Source: an uncultured Clostridia bacterium (GTDB lineage: Bacteria; Bacillota; Clostridia; Oscillospirales; Acutalibacteraceae). Taken from it: a DNA stretch of 64,000 nt. Positions 36,847 to 45,787 of this stretch are shown here, one piece after another; position 1 is the first letter of the stretch, and the number at the start of each line of letters is the position of its first letter. Location: NCBI GenBank assembly GCA_946500295.1, contig CAMMVF010000002.1:62001-126000 (forward strand), in the 5' to 3' direction. The notes under the pieces are model-generated. The model was given only the letters and a program-made list of their open reading frames with translations, ran no database searches and was not told the origin of the DNA. A program made the position numbers and the translations under genes.

Positions 36847-37158
36847 TCAGGAGCTTATTACTCTATCAACGATATCATCAACCCATTTGTCGCAGTTTTC
36901 ACTGTAAAGCTGTTCCAAATGTTCCAAAGTCTCCTTTTGCTTTTGCTGAACCTCCTTGAGCTTTTGCTCAGCAATTTTGCGTTCGGTCTCTTCGTTTTTG
37001 ACAATTCGCTTTCTCGCTTTTTCTATATAGTTGTTGTAAACGTCCTCTTTGGCCTTGGCTATATCCTGCTCAGAGGTCGCCTTCTCTTTATTGGCCTCCT
37101 CTGTCAGCTCTCTTGCCTTTTCGTCCATCTCGACAATCTTTGCGAGCATATCCTCCAT
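36847..37158 (-). CDS. V-type ATPase subunit G/H-like peripheral stalk protein
   Basis: About 103 residues, almost entirely a charged coiled coil (about 5-85, many Glu, Lys and Gln), ending CDKWVDDIVDRVISS. This fits the partner of subunit E in the peripheral stalk, called G or H in different operons. The ATG at 37158 follows GGAGGTG by 7 nt. First gene of the operon, 35 nt before atpC. Confidence 0.85.
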   Translation of the reverse strand: MEDMLAKIVEMDEKARELTEEANKEKATSEQDIAKAKEDVYNNYIEKARKRIVKNEETERKIAEQKLKEVQQKQKETLEHLEQLYSENCDKWVDDIVDRVISS

Positions 37159-37186
37159 TATGAAACACCTCCGCACGGAAAATAAT

Positions 37187-37214
37187 AAATGCGAGGAACA
37201 CAGTCCTCGCATTT
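37187..37214 (-). promoter_or_regulatory. Perfect hairpin in the V-ATPase leader
   Basis: An 11-bp perfect inverted repeat, AAATGCGAGGA and TCCTCGCATTT, with a 6-nt loop, followed on the minus strand by ATTATTTT. It lies between the promoter (start near 37295) and the first gene (37158), so it may act as a leaky terminator or stabilise the mRNA. Function is inference. Confidence 0.55.
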
Positions 37215-37301
37215 CGCCGTTGAAATGAGCATAACATTAGCAAGAACTACACATCGTTATACTTTAATATATCAAATGTGCTCGTGTTCTGCGTTGTCGA
37301 T

Positions 37302-37330
37302 ATTATAGCACTCGTAAATTGAAATTTCAA
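37302..37330 (-). promoter_or_regulatory. Promoter of the V-ATPase operon
   Basis: Minus strand: -35 TTGAAA (37330-37325), 17-nt spacer, extended -10 TGCTATAAT with TATAAT at 37307-37302. Leader of about 137 nt. Confidence 0.75.
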
Positions 37331-37434
37331 TACAAAAAAAGCCCTAAACTTGAAAAAAGCAAATTTTCTTATTAAAAGTATATATTTTATTGCTTTGTTA
37401 CTCCAATTTTGTGAGCAAATCAATAACGGGCGGG

Positions 37435-38793
37435 TTAGTTCTTCAGACTTTGCAGCGGAGCAGGAATTCTGCCGCCGCGGTTTATAAACTTGGCAGGTGA
37501 GGCTGTGTTAAGCTCCATGACAGGGCCTCCGCCCAAAAGTCCACCAAACTCAAGCCACTCGCCCGCTTTCTTGCCTATAGCTGGAATGAGCCTTACAGCG
37601 GTTGTTTTGGAATTGACCATACCTATTGCCGCCTCGTCTGCTATGATAGCAGATAAAACCTCGGGGGTAGTGTCGCCCGGAACATTTATCATATCAAGTC
37701 CTACCGAGCAAACAGCCGTCATAGCCTCGAGCTTTGTAAGCGTAAGACAACCGCTCTTAGCGGCGGCTATCATGCCGGCGTCCTCTGTAACAGGGATAAA
37801 TGCTCCCGAAAGCCCTCCGACATGGGACGACGCCATCACTCCGCCCTTTTTAACAGCGTCATTAAGCAGAGCCAGCGCAGCCGTTGTGCCGTGTGCTCCG
37901 CACTGCTCAAGTCCCATCTCCTCAAGAATATGCGCAACGCTGTCGCCTACGGCAGGTGTCGGTGCGAGCGAGAGATCCACTATTCCGAAGGGCACGCACA
38001 GCCTTTTGGAGGCCTCCTGAGCGACAAGCTGACCCGTCCTCGTGATTTTAAACGCAGTTTTCTTTATCAGGTTGGCAACCTCGGTGATATCGCAGTCTCC
38101 GCATTTTGATAACACGGCTCTGACAACTCCGGGGCCTGAAACGCCGACGTTTATCTCACAATCCGGTTCACCAGGACCGTGAAAAGCGCCCGCCATAAAG
38201 GGGTTGTCCTCAGGGGCATTGCAAAATACCACTAGCTTTGCAGCGCCTATACACTCTCGGTCGCTTGTAAGCTCGGCGGTTTCCTTGATTATCTTGCCCA
38301 TTTTTTTTACGGCGTCCATATTTATTCCCGCCTTGGTCGAGCCGATATTCACGGACGAACAAACGTGCTCGGTCTCGTTAAGCGCACGAGGGATACTTTC
38401 AATCAACGCATAATCTCCGCCTGCAAAGCCCTTTTGAACCAACGCCGAATAACCGCCGATGAAATTCACCCCTACGCTTTGAGCCGCTCTCTCGAGAGCA
38501 TGGGCAAATTTAACCGGGTCGCTGGTGGGGCAGGCTGCTGCGAGCATGGCTATTGGAGTGACGGATATTCTTTTGTTAATAATCGGAATTCCGTACTCCC
38601 TGGAGATGTCCTCTCCGGTTTTTACCAAGTCTTTGGCATAACGGCAGATTTTGTCGTACACCTTGTCACAAGCTCTGTCAATATTTTCGTCTATACATTC
38701 GAGCAGCGAAATACCCATTGTAATTGTTCTTACATCGAGGTTTTCGTTGTCAATCATGTTTATCGTTTCAAGTATATCATGTGTATTTATCAT
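37435..38793 (-). CDS. UPF0210 / PFL-like family protein
   Basis: 452 residues, the normal size of the UPF0210 family, which has a glycyl-radical-enzyme-like fold but no proven reaction. Conserved segments seen: [47 protein letters not shown]-like [12 protein letters not shown] and [18 protein letters not shown]. It is transcribed with the ACT-domain gene 31 nt upstream; this pairing is widespread in Firmicutes. Function not assigned. Confidence 0.9.
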   Translation of the reverse strand: MINTHDILETINMIDNENLDVRTITMGISLLECIDENIDRACDKVYDKICRYAKDLVKTGEDISREYGIPIINKRISVTPIAMLAAACPTSDPVKFAHALERAAQSVGVNFIGGYSALVQKGFAGGDYALIESIPRALNETEHVCSSVNIGSTKAGINMDAVKKMGKIIKETAELTSDRECIGAAKLVVFCNAPEDNPFMAGAFHGPGEPDCEINVGVSGPGVVRAVLSKCGDCDITEVANLIKKTAFKITRTGQLVAQEASKRLCVPFGIVDLSLAPTPAVGDSVAHILEEMGLEQCGAHGTTAALALLNDAVKKGGVMASSHVGGLSGAFIPVTEDAGMIAAAKSGCLTLTKLEAMTAVCSVGLDMINVPGDTTPEVLSAIIADEAAIGMVNSKTTAVRLIPAIGKKAGEWLEFGGLLGGGPVMELNTASPAKFINRGGRIPAPLQSLKN

Positions 38794-38824
38794 TAAAGCT
38801 ATGCCTCCAAATTAATCTTCAACC

Positions 38825-39094
38825 TCAAATTCTGTGCATTGAGTTAAATATGTCCTCGTGCATGATGTGAATTTTTAAACCCATCTCATCTCCGAGTTTT
38901 TCAAGGCTTGCTCTGAGGTCGTCGAAGGGAACGCTGGACTTGTCTATATCGACCAGCATTATCATAGCAAACATATCCTGCAATACAGACTGAGTAACCT
39001 CCTGAATATTTACACCGAATGAGGCGCACTGAGCGGAAACCTTGGCAAGTATTCCGACTGTGTCCTTACCGATAACTGTTATAAAAGCACGCAT
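38825..39094 (-). CDS. ACT domain protein (UPF0237 family)
   Basis: 89 residues forming a single ACT domain: AFITVIGKDTVGILAKVSAQ at the N-terminus, NIQEVTQSVL and FAMIMLVDID. Such proteins bind small ligands, often amino acids, and may regulate the adjacent UPF0210 protein (inference). GGGGG precedes the ATG. Confidence 0.9.
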   Translation of the reverse strand: MRAFITVIGKDTVGILAKVSAQCASFGVNIQEVTQSVLQDMFAMIMLVDIDKSSVPFDDLRASLEKLGDEMGLKIHIMHEDIFNSMHRI

Positions 39095-39130
39095 TATTTT
39101 TCCCCCTAAGGTTGTTTTGTATTATTATCT

Positions 39131-39159
39131 ATTATCTTATTTTTCGCTCGGACTGTCAA
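39131..39159 (-). promoter_or_regulatory. Promoter for the ACT-UPF0210 operon
   Basis: Minus strand: -35 TTGACA (39159-39154), 17-nt spacer, -10 GATAAT (39136-39131), 37 nt before the ACT start codon. Confidence 0.75.
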
Positions 39160-39209
39160 TAGCGCAGGCAGGATTTTCTGTCGAAAGTAAAGCTAAAGAA
39201 AATCACAGC

Positions 39210-39238
39210 TTGACAAAGTCAAGGAGAGCAGTTAATCT
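39210..39238 (+). promoter_or_regulatory. Possible promoter for the PHP-ruvX pair
   Basis: Plus strand TTGACA (39210-39215), 17-nt spacer, TAATCT (39233-39238), 115 nt before the start codon. The -35 is perfect but the -10 is weak; a TATAAT at about 39317-39322 without a good -35 is an alternative. Confidence 0.4.
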
Positions 39239-39352
39239 TAAAATTAGAGAAATTTAACCAATCAACATCGCAAAAGTACTGCGGGCACACGCTCGTACTA
39301 CCCTACGCTATTTTTTTATAATACATGTAAATTTAAACTTCGGAGGTAACAC

Positions 39353-40177
39353 ATGAAACCGTATTTTGACAGCCACTGCCACAGCTCAAATTCCTTTGAC
39401 GCTGAAAACACAGTAGAGGAAATGCTCGCTCGGGCTGACAAGCTGGGGCTTGAATATCTTACGATTACAGATCATTTTGAAGCTCCATGTTACTACAATC
39501 AAAACGAGGAGATGGGCGACATACCGATGCTCATCAGAAATTCAATAAAGGACATTAAATCTCAGCAGCAGGCGCAAACCGGCACAAAGCTGCTTTGCGG
39601 AATCGAGCTGGGCGAACCGCTGCAGGATATAAAAGCCACCGAAGAGGTTTTAGGACTTACTGATTACGACTTTGTATTGTGCTCTTTGCACAACTTAAAG
39701 TGCATGAAGGACTTTTTCTGGCTCGACTACAGCGCCGATAAAATACCCGAACTGCTCAAGGCATATTTTCTTGAGCTTTTGGAGTGCATACAGTGGGGAA
39801 ATTTCAACTCTCTGGCTCACATCACCTATCCTCTTCGCTATATCTGTGACAAAGCAAATATAGCGGTAGATTTAAATGAGTACAAAGGGCAGATTGACGA
39901 GGTTTTGTCTTTGCTTGCAGAAAAGGACTTGGCTCTTGAGTTTAACACCTGCCGTAACGACGCCCTTGGTTTAAGCGCCATGCATAGTTGTCGAGATATA
40001 CCCTTTTTAAAAAGATTTCGCGAGCTTGGCGGAAGATTTATCACCCTCGGCTCGGATGCACACAAGACAGCTGACCTCGCAAAGGGCATAACCGGCGCTG
40101 TAGAAATACTTAAAGATCTCGGCTACAAAGAAGCTGCTGTATATATAAAAAGGCAGCCCTGCCCCATAGCTTTATGA
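39353..40177 (+). CDS. PHP-domain phosphoesterase, HisJ-like (probable histidinol-phosphatase)
   Basis: 274 residues of the PHP superfamily. Metal ligands: FDSHCHSSNSFD with HxH at the N-terminus, TITDHFE near residue 38, a Glu in LLCGIELGEPL, LCSLHNLK, and the C-terminal TLGSDAHKTADLA. This layout fits histidinol-phosphatase of the HisJ/HisK type, but no other his gene is near, so another phosphate monoester is possible. CGGAGG lies 6-7 nt before the ATG. Confidence 0.85.
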   Translation: MKPYFDSHCHSSNSFDAENTVEEMLARADKLGLEYLTITDHFEAPCYYNQNEEMGDIPMLIRNSIKDIKSQQQAQTGTKLLCGIELGEPLQDIKATEEVLGLTDYDFVLCSLHNLKCMKDFFWLDYSADKIPELLKAYFLELLECIQWGNFNSLAHITYPLRYICDKANIAVDLNEYKGQIDEVLSLLAEKDLALEFNTCRNDALGLSAMHSCRDIPFLKRFRELGGRFITLGSDAHKTADLAKGITGAVEILKDLGYKEAAVYIKRQPCPIAL

Positions 40178-40190
40178 GGAGGGCGAGATT

Positions 40191-40613
40191 ATGATAATAA
40201 TTTCGGTGGATTTAGGACTTGCCAGAACCGGGCTGGCATATTGCGACAAGGGCGAACTGCTCGCCTCACCGCTTTGCGTTATAGAAGAGCGTGAGCTTGA
40301 CGTGCTGGCAGAAAAAATCGCACAAAAAGTAAATGAAGTGAGGGCGGAGCTTATTGTAGTAGGACTGCCCAAGAACATGGACGGCAGCGAGGGCGAATCA
40401 GCCGTAAGAGCCAGAGAGTTTGCCGATAAACTGCATCAGCTTACTGGACTTGAGTGCGTAATGCAGGATGAAAGAGGCACAACAGTAACGGCGACGGGCT
40501 ACCTCAACAACACAAATACCAGGGGAAAAAAGCGCAAAAAGATAATAGACAGCGTAGCGGCCACTATAATACTCGAGGACTATATGCGCAAAAGACGTCT
40601 CAGCTCCATGTAG
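40191..40613 (+). CDS. ruvX: Putative Holliday junction resolvase / pre-16S rRNA nuclease (YqgF/RuvX)
   Basis: 140 residues, RNase H-like fold. Catalytic Asp in IISVDLGLARTGLA, VVGLPKNMDGSEGE, the Glu in MQDERGTTVTA and a late Asp in KIIDSVAATIILEDY. GGAGGG lies just upstream, 13 nt after the PHP gene. In relatives this protein matures the 16S rRNA 5-prime end. Confidence 0.92.
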   Translation: MIIISVDLGLARTGLAYCDKGELLASPLCVIEERELDVLAEKIAQKVNEVRAELIVVGLPKNMDGSEGESAVRAREFADKLHQLTGLECVMQDERGTTVTATGYLNNTNTRGKKRKKIIDSVAATIILEDYMRKRRLSSM

Positions 40614-40707
40614 AGCACCGCTTTTACTGTCTATCATTACATGCTAATATTTTAAGACACCTTATATTTAAATGGGTGCGTGGACTTTTGGATAAAATAA
40701 AATGAAT

Positions 40708-40740
40708 GGGGGCGATGTGGATATCGACCCCCAAATTTTG
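40708..40740. terminator. Probable bidirectional terminator between ruvX and asnB
   Basis: GGGGGCGAT (40708-40716) pairs with ATCG-A-CCCCC (40723-40732, one bulged A). AAATTTTG follows on the plus strand and CATTCATTTTATTTT on the minus strand. The two genes converge here. Nothing else is seen in the 208-base gap except a short GGTAC/GTACC inverted repeat near 40780. Confidence 0.55.
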
Positions 40741-40821
40741 TATAGTGCTTTAACATTTTCAAAATAGCGCCGTGCTTTGAACGGTACAAATATAACCGCT
40801 CGCCGTACCGCAAACAGGAGA

Positions 40822-42666
40822 TTAATAATTCAATTCCACATTATACTCCTTTATCCAGTAATCAAGCTGTACTATATATGCCAAAATTTGCGGAGTACGC
40901 ATGAGCTGTCCGTACCACGGGGAGCTTATGTCATTGGGGTGCTCAATAATACTTTCAACGCCTTCCTTGTCTAAGATAGCGGCAAGGGGGCTTTTTTTGT
41001 CACTGAGCACGGCTTTTGCACCAGAGCTTACAAGCTCCATGTAGCGAGGATTGAAGGTCTTGGGGTAGGGGCTTTTCTTGCGCCAGACTATATCGTCGGG
41101 GAGAATCCCGTCAAACGCCGTCCTGAGTATTCCCTTTTCCCTGCCGTCGAGCGCCTTGAGCTTCCACGGCATATTATAGGCGTACTCCACTATCCTGTGG
41201 TCGCAAAACGGCACTCTCACCTCAAGTCCCGAGTACATCGAGGCTCTGTCCTTACGCTCAAGCAGGCACTGCATAAACCAGTAGTAGTTGAGCATGAACA
41301 TCTCCCTCATCCTTTTTTCGAGCGGGGTATCGGTCGTGAGGGCGTCGGTACGGCTTATAGTATCGAGATAACGCTGATGAGAATACTCCTCACCACGAGG
41401 CAGAACTCCCTTTTTCAGTATGCTTCGGCGAATGTCGGTGCTGCGGCTCCATGGGAAGCACTGCTCGAACAAGATATCTCGGTTATGATACCAGGGGTAG
41501 CCGCCGAAAAGCTCGTCGGCGCACTCGCCCGAGAGCGCAACTGTAAAGTCCTGCTTTACACTTCGGCAAAACAGCAGTAGAGACGAATCCACGTCGGCCA
41601 TGGGCAGAAGGTCACGAGAATTGACGGAATCAAACAGAGCCTGATAAAGCTCGTCGTTATTCAATACCACAGAGTGATGACAACTGCCAATGTAATCGCT
41701 CATCAGTCCGATATAGTCACTGTCGCTGTTAGGCTGGAAAAGGCTTTTTTCAAAATAGCGGCTGTTATCCTCATAATCCACCGAATAGGTGTTGAGACGA
41801 CCCCTGCCGTCGGCTTTAAAGCAATCTGCAGCGGTCTTGCAGATTATGCTTGAATCCAGCCCTCCCGACAAAAAGCAGCACAGCGGCACGTCTGAGACAA
41901 GTTGACGTGTGATAGAATCTGTGAGCAGAGAGCGACATTTGTTTATAGTTTCCTCCCGTGAGTCGATGTGCGGCGAGGCGGCGAGCTTAAAGTAAAGCTT
42001 GCGTCTCAAGCCCTTGTCGCTGTAGCTCAGGCACTCTCCGGGCAAAAGCTCCCGCACTTCCTTGAATATCCCAAAACCCGGAGTCCTCGCCGGACCTAAA
42101 AAGAGAATATCGTAAAGCCCCTGCTCATCGACTACCGGCTTTACATGGGGGTTTTTAAGTAAGGACTTAATCTCCGAGGCAAACAAAAATCCGCCGTCGT
42201 ATTCAAAAAAGAAAAAGGGTTTTACTCCTACCCTGTCCCTAGCCGCAAAGAGGCTGTGGTCAAATTCATCGTAAACAGCAAAGGCGTAAATTCCGTTTAG
42301 CTTATCTACACAGTCCTCGCCAAAGCAGATATAGCTGTAGAGCAAAACCTCGGTGTCGCAGTCGGTTTCAAATCGGCAGCCGAGGGTTTCAAGCTCGGCT
42401 TTGAGCTCAGGGACATTATATAGCTCGCCGTTATAGACTATTGTGTATTTATGCTCGCCCTGTGTTCGGCTCATCGGCTGCTGTCCGTTATTCGGGTCAA
42501 TTACAGCAAGGCGGCGATGCATAAGGCTAGCGTGACCATCTTCTGATAAATACACGCCCCTGTCATCGGGTCCCCTGCGCTCAAGAGAGTCCGTCATTTC
42601 GTTTATGATTATCGACTTTACGCTCAAATCCTCGTATTTATCTATCCAACCTGCTATTCCGCACAT
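40822..42666 (-). CDS. asnB: Asparagine synthase (glutamine-hydrolysing)
   Basis: 614 residues. N-terminal class II amidotransferase: the nucleophile is Cys2 in MCGIAGWID, with RRGPDDRG and IVYNGELYN. C-terminal synthetase with the ATP pyrophosphatase loop CCFLSGGLDSSIICK and SGECADELFGGYPW. GGGGTG lies 7 nt before the ATG. Lies 20 nt after ylbJ and is convergent with ruvX. Confidence 0.96.
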   Translation of the reverse strand: MCGIAGWIDKYEDLSVKSIIINEMTDSLERRGPDDRGVYLSEDGHASLMHRRLAVIDPNNGQQPMSRTQGEHKYTIVYNGELYNVPELKAELETLGCRFETDCDTEVLLYSYICFGEDCVDKLNGIYAFAVYDEFDHSLFAARDRVGVKPFFFFEYDGGFLFASEIKSLLKNPHVKPVVDEQGLYDILFLGPARTPGFGIFKEVRELLPGECLSYSDKGLRRKLYFKLAASPHIDSREETINKCRSLLTDSITRQLVSDVPLCCFLSGGLDSSIICKTAADCFKADGRGRLNTYSVDYEDNSRYFEKSLFQPNSDSDYIGLMSDYIGSCHHSVVLNNDELYQALFDSVNSRDLLPMADVDSSLLLFCRSVKQDFTVALSGECADELFGGYPWYHNRDILFEQCFPWSRSTDIRRSILKKGVLPRGEEYSHQRYLDTISRTDALTTDTPLEKRMREMFMLNYYWFMQCLLERKDRASMYSGLEVRVPFCDHRIVEYAYNMPWKLKALDGREKGILRTAFDGILPDDIVWRKKSPYPKTFNPRYMELVSSGAKAVLSDKKSPLAAILDKEGVESIIEHPNDISSPWYGQLMRTPQILAYIVQLDYWIKEYNVELNY

Positions 42667-42686
42667 AAAATCACCCCATAATCATT

Positions 42687-43742
42687 TTACTTTGCCTCTT
42701 CTCTTATTATATGCCCTGAGCGGGGCGGTGTTATTCTCCTGCTCCTTTTCAATGATAAAACAAATACCAGGCAGCAGAATATCAGCGCTATGCTGCCGAC
42801 AATCGTACTCGAAGAAAACTCAACCCCCTGCGGAGTAGATAGGCTTATAGTCTGAACCTCTCCTTGTATAAACAAGGATAATATATAAGTATAACCTGAG
42901 CACAGTGCACCCGTAAGCAGGCGGTGCAAAAAGAAATCAACCTTTGATATATTAAGCTTACCCAACAGGGAGAAAATCTGGAAATGCACTGATAACCCGC
43001 CAAAGCCCACGGCGAAGGCGACAAACTCAAGCGGCGCACCCGCCCTGACGGCTTCGCTACAGCCCGCCGTTACCTCAAGCACAACATAAACAAGGCTGTG
43101 CGAGATAGAGCTTGGAATACGGATAAGCTCCATCAGGTTCTCAACGGCTGAGAGCAGTCTGAAATCAGATAAAACGCCCATGAACGCCGAAAACACTACA
43201 ACCATTGCACACAGTTTTAAAATACTATCGCTGCTTTTGAAGCAGGAGTTTATTAAGGTCTCGGAAAATGGCGGTGGTTTTATTGGGTTGTATTTCTTAT
43301 CCTTTATTTCGGACTTTGAAATTATCCCCTCCAAGACTGCTATGGTCAACTGAGACAAAACCTGGGCAACATACAGCACTAAGCCCACGACAGCCGAACC
43401 GAGCATTTTCTCACCCAGTGCGACAATCACAAAGGCAGGTCCTGCTCCGACTACAAATCGAAGCATTCTGCACCCCTGCTCATGATTTATCAGCCCTCTT
43501 TCATACAGTCGTGCAGTACAGGCCGCACCGACCGGAAAGCCGCCGACCATACTCAAAATAACCGCACCGACAGCCGCTCCCGGAAGCTTTAGCAGTCTTG
43601 AGCAGGGCTTTGAAAAGATAAACGATATTCTCTCAAAAAAGCCCAGCTCGCACAAAAGCTCCGACAAGACCATGAACGGAAACAATGCAGGAATTAAAAC
43701 CTGCCCGCAGTATATAAGCCCTTCGAGCGCCTGCTCAGTCAT
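42687..43742 (-). CDS. ylbJ: Sporulation integral membrane protein YlbJ
   Basis: About 351 residues with eight or nine hydrophobic segments and two nucleoside-recognition (GATE) repeats: FPFMVLSELLCELGFFER near the start and SMVGGFPVGAACTARLYERG, a clear YlbJ motif. In Bacillus this protein is made in the mother cell and is needed for spore cortex. The ATG at 43742 has GGGGGTGAG upstream; the GTG at 43760 does not. Divergent from yqfC with only 82 nt between. Confidence 0.9.
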   Translation of the reverse strand: MTEQALEGLIYCGQVLIPALFPFMVLSELLCELGFFERISFIFSKPCSRLLKLPGAAVGAVILSMVGGFPVGAACTARLYERGLINHEQGCRMLRFVVGAGPAFVIVALGEKMLGSAVVGLVLYVAQVLSQLTIAVLEGIISKSEIKDKKYNPIKPPPFSETLINSCFKSSDSILKLCAMVVVFSAFMGVLSDFRLLSAVENLMELIRIPSSISHSLVYVVLEVTAGCSEAVRAGAPLEFVAFAVGFGGLSVHFQIFSLLGKLNISKVDFFLHRLLTGALCSGYTYILSLFIQGEVQTISLSTPQGVEFSSSTIVGSIALIFCCLVFVLSLKRSRRITPPRSGHIIREEAK

Positions 43743-43824
43743 AAGTCTCACCCCCGCCACATATTTTTATTACGGCAGTTGATTATATGAAAATCGCAGC
43801 TAATATTATGCAGGGTGTGAGGTT

Positions 43825-44100
43825 ATGTCCGAAAAACAGGAAGGCGGTTTTATTAAAAACAGCCTTTTTAACAAGGTGGGAAAGCTTCTGCCCTCGTCCG
43901 TATATATAGAGATGATGGGAAACTCGGAGCTCACCGTTGAGGGATGCAAAGGTATTTTGGAATATGACAGCAGCATTATCCGTGTGAGCGTAGGGTCGGC
44001 CGCCGTCGCTGTAAAGGGCAGGGGACTGAGCATAAAATGTCTCTCGCTCGGCTGCGTGGTGATTTCAGGGGTAATTTCCGCTATTGAATACGAAACCTGA
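43825..44100 (+). CDS. yqfC: Sporulation protein YqfC
   Basis: 91 residues of the YqfC family (YabP-like fold): IEMMGNSELTVEGCKGILEYD and IRVSVGSAAVAVKGRGLSI are family segments. It lies 23 nt before yqfD, the same pair as in Bacillus. In Bacillus these genes are controlled by sigma-E; I could not find a convincing sigma-E promoter here. Confidence 0.9.
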   Translation: MSEKQEGGFIKNSLFNKVGKLLPSSVYIEMMGNSELTVEGCKGILEYDSSIIRVSVGSAAVAVKGRGLSIKCLSLGCVVISGVISAIEYET

Positions 44101-44123
44101 GACTGCAAAAGGGGTGTGAGAGC

Positions 44124-45305
44124 TTGGAAATACTCGACATTATCAGGTTTGTAAGGGGCTATGTAGAGTTTGAAGCCACAGGCAGCTTTCCCGAGAGACT
44201 TATAAATATATCGCTTAAAAAAGGTATTCACGTCTATAAAACTCACGGAGACAATGGAACCGTCAGGGGCAGGGTTATTTCATCTCAGTATGAAAGCTTA
44301 AAAAAGCTCGGAGACAGGTGCGCCGTCGAGATTACTCCCCTGCACTGCCGCGGCATACCATTTATATACAGCAACAACAAAAATCGCTGGGGACTGTTGC
44401 TCGGAGCTGTACTATTTTTTGGACTCTGTGCTTTTTTATCGTCCTTTGTATGGGTCGTTGAGGTTGACGGCACTCCAAGCGTAAGCGAATATAAAATCAG
44501 GCAGGCGCTTGATGCTCAGGGGTTGTACAGCGGAGCATGGAAGGGAAATCTTGCACCAGACACTATCGAAAGGGAGACGATGAGGGATTTGGGTTCGTTT
44601 GGATGGATGTCGGTAAATATTACTGGAACTGTGGCGAAGGTGTCTGTCAGTGAAAAGTACAATTCCGACGATGTAAAGCCTCAGGAAACACGACCATGCA
44701 ACATAAAGGCGGTTAAGGACGGACAGATAGTCAGAATGGATATAAGAAGCGGCGTCGCCGCAGTTAAAGCAGGCGACGCCGTGACAAAGGGGGAACTGCT
44801 TGTAAGCGGAGTACTCAGCGTTGAAAACGACGCAGACTACCTCACTCCCTCCGTAGGCGAGGTATTCGCCAAAACCGAGCACACCAAGACAGTCTCACAG
44901 CCGCTAAAATACACACAGAGGCTTCCAAGCGGAAGGGTAGTTGAGAGGAACTCCCTGAATTTTCTCGGAATAAACCTGCCTTTAAATCTTACCTACATCC
45001 CCTCCGGGGATTACTCCACCGAGTGCGAGTACCTGAATCTGATAGCCTGCGGCAACACAATGCCGATAGGCATATACAATGAATACTGTACTGAATACAC
45101 AAACAGGGAAATCAAGCTTAGCGAAGAGCAGGCAAAGGAAAGCTGCCTTGCGCAGCTTGCGCTCTATGAGGTGTTCAACCTCGGAGAGTGCGAGATAACC
45201 GACCGAAAGCTGAAGCATGAAATAAAGGACGGCTGTTATATTCTCACCGCCGCCTACTCCTGTATTGAGGACATCGGCGAGGTAAGCTATATTGGGATTG
45301 AGTAA
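44124..45305 (+). CDS. yqfD: Sporulation protein YqfD
   Basis: 393 residues. N-terminal cytoplasmic part (about 1-88) with VRGYVEFEATGSFPERLIN, one membrane helix (about 89-110), and a large extracytoplasmic part with VEVDGTPSVSEYKIRQAL, as in YqfD of endospore formers. Start TTG or nearby codon after GGGGTGTGAG; the given start is the best spaced. Its stop codon coincides with the left edge of repeat R2a. Confidence 0.92.
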   Translation: MEILDIIRFVRGYVEFEATGSFPERLINISLKKGIHVYKTHGDNGTVRGRVISSQYESLKKLGDRCAVEITPLHCRGIPFIYSNNKNRWGLLLGAVLFFGLCAFLSSFVWVVEVDGTPSVSEYKIRQALDAQGLYSGAWKGNLAPDTIERETMRDLGSFGWMSVNITGTVAKVSVSEKYNSDDVKPQETRPCNIKAVKDGQIVRMDIRSGVAAVKAGDAVTKGELLVSGVLSVENDADYLTPSVGEVFAKTEHTKTVSQPLKYTQRLPSGRVVERNSLNFLGINLPLNLTYIPSGDYSTECEYLNLIACGNTMPIGIYNEYCTEYTNREIKLSEEQAKESCLAQLALYEVFNLGECEITDRKLKHEIKDGCYILTAAYSCIEDIGEVSYIGIE

Positions 45306-45419
45306 GGAGGCGGCATCTGCGGTAAGCCGGTGCCGAAGGCACTTCTGTCCTACGTTCGCCTGCACAGCTCTAGTTTACATCTTTGCCAATCTAAACTCTC
45401 TGTCCTTCCGTTACTTTTT
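45303..45419 (+). repeat. Repeat family R2, copy a
   Basis: Starts TAAGGAGGCGGCA, contains a GTGCC-GAA-GGCAC hairpin, then CACTTCTGTCCTACGTTCGCC and TGCACAGCT, and ends CCAATCTAAACTCTCTGTCC-TTCC. Copy b, 308 bp further, repeats this order with about 80% identity by eye. The first TAA is the yqfD stop. Nothing coding is seen. Confidence 0.85.
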
Positions 45420-45510
45420 CCTTGTTAAAAATCCTCTGCATTTTTCTACAGAGTAATCCTTTTAACTTCTGCTCGTTTCAGCTTGTACGAATTTCGGGGC
45501 GGCAAGTGCA

Positions 45511-45610
45511 GCTATGCCGCAGTGAAATTATGCAGAGCACAGTGAAATTTGCACCTTTGGCGCAAGTGAAATATTTGATGAATCAAATGTGAAATTGCGC
45601 CAAGGCGCAG
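45511..45610 (+). repeat. Hairpin array 1, units separated by GTGAAAT
   Basis: The heptamer GTGAAAT (reverse complement of ATTTCAC) occurs at 45522, 45542, 45566 and 45589, spacings 20, 24 and 23 bases. Between the heptamers lie short palindromes of unrelated sequence, such as ATTTGATGAATCAAAT (45573-45588) and TTGC-CACCTTTG-like TTGCACCTTTGGCGCAA; after the last heptamer comes TGCGCCAAGGCGCA (45596-45609). Array orientation is opposite to array 2. Confidence 0.85.
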
Positions 45611-45720
45611 TAAAGGAGGCGGCAAATGCCGGTGCCGTAGGCACTTCTGTCCTACGTACTCCTGCACTGCTGTCGTTTAAATTTGTACCAATCTAAACTC
45701 TCTGTCCTTCCATTACTTTT
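45611..45720 (+). repeat. Repeat family R2, copy b
   Basis: Same order as copy a: AAAGGAGGCGGCA, GTGCC-GTA-GGCAC hairpin, CACTTCTGTCCTACGTACTCC, TGCACTGCTGT, then CCAATCTAAACTCTCTGTCC-TTCC. It sits between the two hairpin arrays. Confidence 0.85.
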
Positions 45721-45787
45721 GCTCGTTATAAAACTGTGCGAGACCCGGGGAACTAACCACAAGTCTCGCACAAGCTGCTTCAAATCC

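Noticed and set aside
43743..43824. Sigma-E promoters between ylbJ and yqfC.
   Set aside because: Expected from Bacillus, but the CATATTT and ATATGA stretches do not fit the consensus and spacing well enough.
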